This document shows positions 34,539 through 40,406 of a DNA stretch of 64,000 nucleotides, piece by piece (the first letter of the stretch is position 1; every line of letters starts with the position of its first letter). The translations under genes were made by a program, and so were the position numbers. Location: the NCBI RefSeq assembly GCF_014108865.1, contig NZ_CP053928.1, positions 1,674,001 to 1,738,000 of the forward strand, read 5' to 3'. This stretch comes from Nocardioides sp. WS12 (GTDB lineage: Bacteria; Actinomycetota; Actinomycetes; Propionibacteriales; Nocardioidaceae). The notes beneath the pieces are model-generated. The model saw nothing but the letters and a program-made list of their open reading frames with translations. It did no database searches and was not told where the DNA came from.

Positions 34539-35282
34539 TCAGACCCGGCGAAGGACCGCCGTGACCTTGCCCAGGATCGTGGCGTTGGTGCCGTCGATCG
34601 GCTCGAACGCGGGGTTGTGCGGCAGCAGCCACACCTGCCCGGCCTTGCGCTGGAAGGTCTTGACCGTTGCCTCGCCGTCGATCATGGCGGCCACGATCTC
34701 GCCGTTCTCGGCCGTCGGCTGCTGGCGGATCACCACGTAGTCGCCGTCGCAGATCGCCGCGTCGATCATCGATTCACCACTGACCTGGAGCAGGAAGAGC
34801 TGGCCGTCGCCGACGAGCTGGCGGGGGAGCGGGAACACGTCCTCGACGCGCTCCTCGGCCAGGATCGGGCCACCGGCGGCGATCCGGCCGACGACCGGGA
34901 CGTTGCGGGGGGCGGGCGCAGCGTCGTTGATGCCAGTGTCGTCGTACCCGTCATGGCCGGTCTCCTCGACCGTCGACATCGCGCGGCGGGCGGCCATCAC
35001 CTCGGGCAGGAAGACCTCGAGGGCGCGCGGCCGGTTGGGGTCGCGCTTGAGGTAGCCCTTCTCCTCCAGGGTGCGCAGCTGGTGGGCGACGCTGGAGGTG
35101 CTGGTCAGACCGACGGCCTGGCCGATCTCGCGCATGCTCGGCGGGTAGCCGCGCTTCTCGATGCTGTCCTTGATGTGGGCGAGCACGCGCAGCTGGCGTG
35201 CGGTCAGCCCACTGGCGTCCGGAGGTCCGTCGGGCAGCTCCGTGACGGTGCTGCCAGTCGTGGTCTTGGCCTTGTCAGCCAT
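34539..35282 (-). CDS. lexA: SOS repressor LexA
   Basis: A 247-residue LexA with an N-terminal winged helix ([20 protein letters not shown]) and a C-terminal S24 peptidase domain. The self-cleavage bond is Ala136-Gly137 in RIAAGGP, with catalytic Ser171 (SGESM) and Lys208 (ATVKTF). It represses DNA-damage genes until RecA filaments trigger cleavage. The N-terminus has about 25 extra residues before the winged helix. It is divergent from a LysM gene across a 255-bp region holding several LexA boxes, a layout shared with mycobacteria. Confidence 0.96.
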   Translation of the reverse strand: MADKAKTTTGSTVTELPDGPPDASGLTARQLRVLAHIKDSIEKRGYPPSMREIGQAVGLTSTSSVAHQLRTLEEKGYLKRDPNRPRALEVFLPEVMAARRAMSTVEETGHDGYDDTGINDAAPAPRNVPVVGRIAAGGPILAEERVEDVFPLPRQLVGDGQLFLLQVSGESMIDAAICDGDYVVIRQQPTAENGEIVAAMIDGEATVKTFQRKAGQVWLLPHNPAFEPIDGTNATILGKVTAVLRRV

Positions 35283-35356
35283 GGATGCCCTCCCAAGTCT
35301 TCCGGCAAGTCGCCCGGTTCGGATGTGACGACGCTAACCGATGAACCGGCCCTTCT

Positions 35357-35372
35357 TCAAACATCTGTTCGA
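35357..35372. promoter_or_regulatory. LexA box 1 (SOS box)
   Basis: TCAAACATCTGTTCGA differs in one base from the actinobacterial SOS box TCGAACRNNNGTTCGA. It is the box nearest to lexA, near TTTGAA that may be the lexA -35. Confidence 0.8.
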
Positions 35373-35375
35373 AGG

Positions 35376-35393
35376 GGCGTGTCGCGACACGCC
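35376..35393. promoter_or_regulatory. Perfect 18-bp palindrome between SOS boxes
   Basis: GGCGTGTCGCGACACGCC reads the same on both strands and lies between SOS boxes 1 and 2. It is not a LexA box; it could bind another regulator or form a cruciform. Confidence 0.6.
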
Positions 35394-35394
35394 G

Positions 35395-35410
35395 TCGAGC
35401 GTCTGTTCGA
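35395..35410. promoter_or_regulatory. LexA box 2 (SOS box)
   Basis: TCGAGCGTCTGTTCGA has one mismatch (fifth base) to the SOS consensus. It lies directly after the 18-bp palindrome. Confidence 0.75.
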
Positions 35411-35427
35411 ACAGGTACTGGATTTGT

Positions 35428-35443
35428 TCGAACACCTGATCTA
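35428..35443. promoter_or_regulatory. LexA box 3, weaker
   Basis: TCGAACACCTGATCTA has a perfect left half and two mismatches on the right. Confidence 0.5.
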
Positions 35444-35462
35444 GTCTCGTACACATGTTCGA

Positions 35463-35478
35463 TCGAACGCCTGATCGA
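35463..35478. promoter_or_regulatory. LexA box 4 (SOS box)
   Basis: TCGAACGCCTGATCGA has one mismatch to the SOS consensus and is nearest to the LysM gene, 60 bp before its start. Confidence 0.75.
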
Positions 35479-35537
35479 TCAGCTTCTGTCGGACGGTCTG
35501 ACTAGACATGGCCCGTCCACTTCCCCCGGAGGTTTCC

Positions 35538-35921
35538 ATGAGCACCATCACGTTCGCCCCGCAGGTCTCCACCGTTCGTCGTACGACGACGGCTCGCCCG
35601 GTGCGTGCCCGCAGCCAGGCCGGCCAGGTCCGGCTGACCCGCCGCGGCCGGCTCGTCGTGCTGGTGCTGGCCCTCCTGGTCGTCGCTGCGGCAGCCGTGT
35701 GGCTCGCCGCCGGTTCTGCCGCGACCCGCGAGGGTGGCGGCGAGCCCGCCGTCGAGATCGTGACCGTCGCTCCGGGCGAGACCCTGTGGGGCCTGGCCAG
35801 CGACGTGGCCGCGACGACCGGCGACAACGTGCGCTCGGTGATGGAGCAGATCCAGCAGCTCAACACGCTCGACTCGAGCATGGTCTACGCCGGCCAGCAG
35901 CTCCGCGTGCCCACCGAGTAG
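35538..35921 (+). CDS. LysM protein divergent from lexA (ChiZ/DivS/YneA-like)
   Basis: A 127-residue single-pass protein: basic N-terminus, TM helix (about residues 38-57) and C-terminal LysM domain (VTVAPGETLWGLASDV, YAGQQLRVPT). It would bind peptidoglycan outside the membrane. In M. tuberculosis the lexA neighbour Rv2719c (ChiZ) and in Corynebacterium DivS are SOS-induced inhibitors of division, so the same role is likely. The ATG at 35538 has GGAGG 7 nt upstream. It sits behind SOS boxes, so induction by DNA damage is expected. Confidence 0.85.
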   Translation: MSTITFAPQVSTVRRTTTARPVRARSQAGQVRLTRRGRLVVLVLALLVVAAAAVWLAAGSAATREGGGEPAVEIVTVAPGETLWGLASDVAATTGDNVRSVMEQIQQLNTLDSSMVYAGQQLRVPTE

Positions 35922-35928
35922 CGAGCCG

Positions 35929-35967
35929 TTGGTCGAGGAGGTTGCGCAGCAACCGTCTCGAGACCAA
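35929..35967 (+). repeat. Palindromic repeat after the LysM gene
   Basis: TTGGTC ... GACCAA outer arms and GGTTGC GCA GCAACC inner arms form a perfect double palindrome just after the LysM stop. Same family as the other repeats (TCGAG ... TCGAGACC). Confidence 0.75.
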
Positions 35968-36077
35968 ACTCGCCCGTCGCTTCGACCCCGACGGGTGCAG
36001 GGGAAGACGAGGGGCGGGGCCTGGCTCATGCAGCCGGCCTCGCCCTTCGCGCTGTTCGCATCGGGGCGAGCCGGGTG

Positions 36078-36407
36078 CTACCGAGCGGCGCGCTTGCCAC
36101 CCTTGGGGGCAGCCGGGTCCCGCTTCACTCGGGGCGTCGGGCCCTCGCTCCATCCGACCGCACGGGAGAGGCGCACGGCGAGCATGAACGCCAGGAACAG
36201 GCAGAACATCGCGCCCATGCAGGCGACGAGCAGGAAGAACCAGGCGCCGGCCTTGCCGTCGTGGCGGGCCGTGGCGCCGAAGTCGATGGCGGCGAAAACC
36301 AGGTATCCCCAGGCCACGAGGGCGAAGGTGATGCCGACGGCGAGCAGCAGGAGGTCGGGTCGGAACCCTGCTTTGACCCGGTCCCCGGAACGCTTGCCTC
36401 CCGCCAC
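36078..36407 (-). CDS. Small two-TM membrane protein
   Basis: A 109-residue protein with two TM helices (about residues 18-38 and 51-76) and a basic C-terminus ending KGGKRAAR. The GTG start at 36407 is preceded by CACAAT 6 nt upstream. Longer frames overlap the NrdR promoter region and are rejected. No family recognised with certainty; it resembles short actinobacterial membrane proteins near lexA/nrdR. Confidence 0.6.
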   Translation of the reverse strand: MAGGKRSGDRVKAGFRPDLLLLAVGITFALVAWGYLVFAAIDFGATARHDGKAGAWFFLLVACMGAMFCLFLAFMLAVRLSRAVGWSEGPTPRVKRDPAAPKGGKRAAR

Positions 36408-36521
36408 GGCGTCATTGTGTCCGATGGGTGGCTGACGTGTCCCCTCAACCCTCCGATGGGCCGTTCCTGAGCGCAAATGACGCCCCCGGAGAAACTTCCG
36501 TGAACTCGTTGGCCCCCGGTC

Positions 36522-36600
36522 TTGCACCCGTGGTGGTCGGGGCGTACGGTTACCACTACATCTAGTAGTTACAACGATGTAGTTCTCCACATCTAGTCCA
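36522..36600 (+). promoter_or_regulatory. nrdR promoter with paired NrdR boxes
   Basis: TTGCAC (36522-36527), a 17-bp spacer and TACGGT (36545-36550) form a good promoter. Box 1, ACTACATCTAGTAGT (36555-36569), is a near-complete dyad. Box 2 contains CCACATCTAGTCC (36587-36599). The ATCTAG centres are 31 bp apart, the three-turn spacing known for NrdR box pairs. NrdR binding here would repress its own gene and perhaps nrdJ. Confidence 0.75.
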
Positions 36601-36701
36601 CAGGACGAGGGGTGGAAACGCACAGATTTTGCCCCGTTGTGCACAGGAGGCTCCCCCTCTGTCCACAGCAATCCGCCGCCAGGTTCTCGTGAGGAGGGCT
36701 C

Positions 36702-37178
36702 ATGCACTGTCCCTACTGCAAGCACAGTGACACGAAGGTCCTCGACTCCCGGGTGTCCGACGACGGATGTGCGATCCGCCGCCGCCGGATGTGCCTGGAC
36801 TGCGAGAAGCGTTTCACCACGGTCGAGGCCATGCAGTTGACGGTGCTCAAGCGTTCCGGCGCCACCGAGCCGTTCACCCGCGAGAAGGCTGTCTCGGGTG
36901 TGCGCAAGGCGTGCAAGGGTCGCCCCGTCGACGAGGACGACCTGGCCCGCCTGGGCCAGGAGGTCGAAGACCAGTTGCGCCTCGCCGGCAGTCCCGAGAT
37001 CGCCGCCCACGAGGTGGGCCTGGCGATCCTTTCCCCCCTTCGTCGCCTCGACGAGGTGGCCTACCTTCGCTTCGCCTCGGTCTACCGCGGGTTCGACTCC
37101 GCGGCCGACTTCGAGAACGAGATCGCTCTCCTGCGTGCCGAGCGGCAGTTGCAGAGCGAACCAGCCCCAACGGGTTGA
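36702..37178 (+). CDS. nrdR: Transcriptional repressor NrdR
   Basis: A 158-residue NrdR with the zinc ribbon [17 protein letters not shown] ... CLDCEKRF and the ATP-cone domain that follows ([20 protein letters not shown]). It senses dATP/ATP and represses ribonucleotide reductase genes. Its own promoter carries two NrdR boxes. It is followed by nrdJ after a 135-bp gap holding a hairpin, as in Streptomyces, where nrdR and nrdJ are adjacent. Confidence 0.96.
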   Translation: MHCPYCKHSDTKVLDSRVSDDGCAIRRRRMCLDCEKRFTTVEAMQLTVLKRSGATEPFTREKAVSGVRKACKGRPVDEDDLARLGQEVEDQLRLAGSPEIAAHEVGLAILSPLRRLDEVAYLRFASVYRGFDSAADFENEIALLRAERQLQSEPAPTG

Positions 37179-37186
37179 CCACAGAC

Positions 37187-37220
37187 GCCCGGCAGGTGGT
37201 GGGGAAGCCGCCTGCCGGGC
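37187..37220 (+). terminator. Hairpin between nrdR and nrdJ
   Basis: Perfect 10-bp stem (GCCCGGCAGG with CCTGCCGGGC), 14-nt loop, 8 bp after the nrdR stop. A C-rich tract and not a T-run follows. It may reduce read-through from nrdR into nrdJ. Confidence 0.6.
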
Positions 37221-37313
37221 CACCCCCCTTTCTCGGATTCACCCGTTTTGAATCAGCTTTGAATCAGTTCTGAACAACACCGCCGCACGACGTACCAGGA
37301 GACCAGGAGAGAC

Positions 37314-40232
37314 ATGACCGAGACGGCCAGCAACACCGAAGCAGGCACAGCGACCGGTGCGCGCAAGAAGGGTCTGAAGATCGAGCGGATCTTCAGCACC
37401 GAGGGCGTGCACCCCTACGACGCCATCAACTGGGAGCGTCGCGACGTCGTCCAGCAGAACTGGAAGACCGGCGAGACCGTCTTCGAGCAGCTCGGTGTCG
37501 AGTTCCCCGACTTCTGGTCCCTCAACGCTTCGACGATCGTCACCACGAAGTACTTCCGTGGCGCCGTCGGCACCCCCGAGCGCGAGCGCGGTCTCAAGCA
37601 GCTCATCGACCGGGTCGTCTCCCGCTACACCAAGGCCGGCATCGAGAACGGCTACTTCGCGTCTGCGGTGGACGCCGAGATCTTTGACCACGAGCTGACC
37701 TGGCTGCTCGTGAACCAGTACTTCTCCTTCAACTCTCCGGTCTGGTTCAACGTCGGCACGCAGTCCCCGCAGCAGGTCTCCGCTTGCTTCATCCTCTCGG
37801 TGGATGACTCGATGGACTCGATCCTGAACTGGTACAAGGAAGAGGGCTTCATCTTCAAGGGCGGCTCCGGCGCCGGCCTGAACCTCTCCCGCATCCGCTC
37901 CTCCAAGGAACTCCTGTCCTCCGGTGGTACGGCGAGCGGCCCGGTCTCCTTCATGCGCGGCGCGGACGCTTCGGCGGGCACCATCAAGTCGGGCGGCGCC
38001 ACGCGTCGTGCGGCCAAGATGGTCGTGCTCGACGTCGACCACCCCGACATCGAGGAGTTCGTCGAGACCAAGTGGCGCGAAGAGGACAAGATCCGCGCCC
38101 TGCGTGACGCCGGCTTCGACATGGACCTGGGCGGCAAGGACATCACGTCCGTGCAGTACCAGAACGCCAACAACTCGGTCCGCGTCAACGACGAGTTCAT
38201 GACCGCCGTCGAAGAGGGTCGCGAGTTCGGCCTGCGTTCGCGCAAGGACGGCTCGGTCATCGAGACCGTCGACGCCCGCACCCTGTTCCGCAAGATCAGC
38301 GAGGCCGCCTGGGCCTGCGCCGACCCGGGCCTGCAGTACGACGACACGATCAACGACTGGCACACCAACCCGGAGACGGGCCGGATCACCGCGTCCAACC
38401 CGTGCTCGGAGTACATGTCGCTCGACAACTCCTCGTGCAACCTCGCGTCGCTGAACCTGATGAAGTTCCTCAAGGACGACGACACGTTCGACGCGCCGCT
38501 GTTCGCGAAGGCCGTCGAGCTGATCATCACCTCGATGGACATCTCGATCTGCTTCGCCGACTTCCCGACCGAGCCGATCGCCCAGACGACCCGCGACTAC
38601 CGCCAGCTCGGCATCGGGTACGCCAACCTTGGCGCCCTGCTGATGGCGATGGGCCTGGGCTACGACTCTGACGGTGGCCGCGCGATGGCAGCCACGATCA
38701 CGTCCTTGATGACCGGTACGTCGTACCGCCGTTCGGCCGAGCTGGCCGAGATCGTCGGTCCGTACGCCGGTTACGCCCGCAACGCCGAGGCCCACAACCG
38801 CGTGATGCGCAAGCACCAGGCGGCCAACGACACGGTCCGCCCGCTGCACATCTCCGACGCCGAGGTGCACAAGCTGGCTTCGGCCGAGTGGGCCAAGGTC
38901 GTCGAGCTCGGCAAGACCAACGGCTTCCGCAACGCACAGGCCTCGGTGCTCGCGCCGACCGGCACCATCGGCTTCATGATGGACTGCGACACGACCGGCA
39001 TCGAGCCGGACTTCTCGCTGGTCAAGTTCAAGAAGCTCGTCGGTGGCGGCTCGATGCAGATCGTCAACCAGACGATTCCGCGTGCGCTGCGCAAGCTGGG
39101 CTACGACGCCGAGAAGGTGGAGGCGATCGTTGCCTACATCGCCGAGCACGGCCACGTCGTCGACGCTCCCGGCCTCAAGACCGAGCACTACGAAATCTTC
39201 GACACCGCGATGGGTGAGCGTTCGCTCAAGCCCATGGGCCACGTGAAGATGATGGCTGCCTGCCAGCCGTTCCTCTCGGGCGCGATCTCCAAGACGGTCA
39301 ACCTGCCGGAGTCCGCTTCGGTCGAGGAGATCGAGACCATCTACATGGAGTCGTGGAAGCTCGGCCTCAAGGCCACCGCGATCTACCGCGACAACTGCAA
39401 GGTCGGCCAGCCCCTGGCCGACGGCGGCGGCAAGGCCAAGAAGGACGCGGCTGACGCTGCCGACGCGGCGGACGCTGCCAAGGTCATCGAGAAGGTCGTG
39501 GAGAAGGTCGTCTACGCCCCGACCCGCAAGCGCCTCCCGAAGTCCCGCCTGGCTCGCACCACCTCGTTCACGGTGGCCGGCGCCCAGGGCTACATGACCT
39601 CGGGTGCGCACGACGACCAGACCCTCGGCGAGATCTTCCTGAAGCTCGGCAAGCAGGGTTCGACCCTGGCCGGTGTGATGGACGCCTTCTCGATCGCGGT
39701 CTCGATCGGCCTGCAGTACGGCGTCCCGCTGGAGACCTACGTCTCGAAGTTCACCAACCTGCGCTTCGAGCCCGCCGGCCTCACCGACGACCCGGACGTG
39801 CGCATGGCGCAGTCGATCATGGACTACGTCTTCCGCCGCCTGGCGCTGGACTACCTGTCCTTCGACGACCGCTCCGCCCTCGGCATCTACTCCGCCGAAG
39901 AGCGCCAGCGCCACCTCGAGACCGGCTCCTACGAGCCCCTCGAGGAGGACATCGGCAGCCCGTCCGAACTCGTCGAGAACTCTTCGGTGGTTGAGGTGCG
40001 AGGAGCGCACGCGACGAGCCTCGAAACCACCGAAGCCACCGAGGCCGAGATCGTCGAGGCCGACCCGCTCGCCGGTGCCCCCAAGGTCGCCAAGACCACG
40101 GCCGAGCTGCTCGAGCAGCTCACCGGCACCGCCGTCGACAGCCCGCTCTGCCTGACCTGCGGCACGAAGATGCGGCCTGCTGGCTCGTGCTACGTGTGCG
40201 AAGGGTGCGGAAGCACCAGCGGCTGCAGCTGA
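37314..40232 (+). CDS. nrdJ: Adenosylcobalamin-dependent ribonucleotide reductase (class II, NrdJ)
   Basis: A 972-residue class II reductase making deoxyribonucleotides with B12. The barrel core shows QQVSACFILSVDDSMD, GSGAGLNLSRIRSSKELLS, TASGPVSFMRGADASAG and SNPCSEYMSLDNSSCN, including active-site cysteines. The C-terminal tail ends with the metal-binding-like LTCGTKMRPAGSCYVC and CEGCGSTSGCS, which supplies reducing thiols. Between the barrel end and that tail, a 51-bp (17-codon) palindromic repeat lies in frame (39984-40034). A purine-rich GGAGAG site precedes the ATG. No B12 riboswitch is seen in the 135-bp gap. Confidence 0.95.
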   Translation: MTETASNTEAGTATGARKKGLKIERIFSTEGVHPYDAINWERRDVVQQNWKTGETVFEQLGVEFPDFWSLNASTIVTTKYFRGAVGTPERERGLKQLIDRVVSRYTKAGIENGYFASAVDAEIFDHELTWLLVNQYFSFNSPVWFNVGTQSPQQVSACFILSVDDSMDSILNWYKEEGFIFKGGSGAGLNLSRIRSSKELLSSGGTASGPVSFMRGADASAGTIKSGGATRRAAKMVVLDVDHPDIEEFVETKWREEDKIRALRDAGFDMDLGGKDITSVQYQNANNSVRVNDEFMTAVEEGREFGLRSRKDGSVIETVDARTLFRKISEAAWACADPGLQYDDTINDWHTNPETGRITASNPCSEYMSLDNSSCNLASLNLMKFLKDDDTFDAPLFAKAVELIITSMDISICFADFPTEPIAQTTRDYRQLGIGYANLGALLMAMGLGYDSDGGRAMAATITSLMTGTSYRRSAELAEIVGPYAGYARNAEAHNRVMRKHQAANDTVRPLHISDAEVHKLASAEWAKVVELGKTNGFRNAQASVLAPTGTIGFMMDCDTTGIEPDFSLVKFKKLVGGGSMQIVNQTIPRALRKLGYDAEKVEAIVAYIAEHGHVVDAPGLKTEHYEIFDTAMGERSLKPMGHVKMMAACQPFLSGAISKTVNLPESASVEEIETIYMESWKLGLKATAIYRDNCKVGQPLADGGGKAKKDAADAADAADAAKVIEKVVEKVVYAPTRKRLPKSRLARTTSFTVAGAQGYMTSGAHDDQTLGEIFLKLGKQGSTLAGVMDAFSIAVSIGLQYGVPLETYVSKFTNLRFEPAGLTDDPDVRMAQSIMDYVFRRLALDYLSFDDRSALGIYSAEERQRHLETGSYEPLEEDIGSPSELVENSSVVEVRGAHATSLETTEATEAEIVEADPLAGAPKVAKTTAELLEQLTGTAVDSPLCLTCGTKMRPAGSCYVCEGCGSTSGCS
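39984..40034 (+). repeat. 51-bp palindromic repeat in frame inside nrdJ
   Basis: Arms TTCGGTGGTT and AACCACCGAA are a perfect 10-bp inverted pair at the ends of a 51-bp (17-codon) block. The centre is TGAGGTGCGAGGAGCGCACG followed by CGACGAGCCTCGA. It adds residues like VVEVRGAHATSLETT to the linker of NrdJ. This is the cleanest full-length copy in the window. Confidence 0.85.
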
Positions 40233-40234
40233 TC

Positions 40235-40281
40235 AAGGTCGTCGAGTAGCCCGAGCCGCCAGGCGAGGGCGTATCGAGACG
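40235..40281 (+). repeat. Palindromic repeat just after nrdJ
   Basis: Begins AAGGTCGTCGAGTAG and ends GTATCGAGACG, as in the DinG-gene copy, with GAGCCGCCAGGCGAG in the centre. It starts 3 bp after the nrdJ stop. Confidence 0.7.
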
Positions 40282-40292
40282 CAGGCGACATA

Positions 40293-40330
40293 CGACGGCC
40301 CGGTTCCTCCTCGGAGGTGCCGGGCCGTCG
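40293..40330. terminator. Hairpin downstream of nrdJ (first)
   Basis: Perfect 11-bp stem (CGACGGCCCGG with CCGGGCCGTCG) around a 16-nt loop, 60 bp after nrdJ. Likely the nrdJ terminator. Confidence 0.7.
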
Positions 40331-40337
40331 GCGTTCG

Positions 40338-40393
40338 GGTTATTGGCTGGGATCGGATCACCCGGCGGGCTGATCCGATCCCAGCCAGTAACC
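40338..40393. terminator. 23-bp stem hairpin between nrdJ and the accessory island
   Basis: A 23-bp arm starting GGTTATTGGCTGGGATCGG faces its partner across a 10-nt loop (40361-40370); the only non-Watson-Crick pair is one G-T. It ends 13 bp before the convergent helicase stop. It can terminate both genes and marks the change to lower-GC accessory DNA. Confidence 0.75.
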
Positions 40394-40406
40394 GGCTGCC
40401 GAGGCG

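Noticed and set aside
37179..37313. Adenosylcobalamin riboswitch before nrdJ
   Set aside because: The 135-bp gap is short and holds a terminator-like hairpin but no B12-box sequence that I could see.
37239..40010. A 923-residue open frame antisense to nrdJ
   Set aside because: It mirrors nrdJ codons, as is common in GC-rich genes, and shows no recognisable protein motif.
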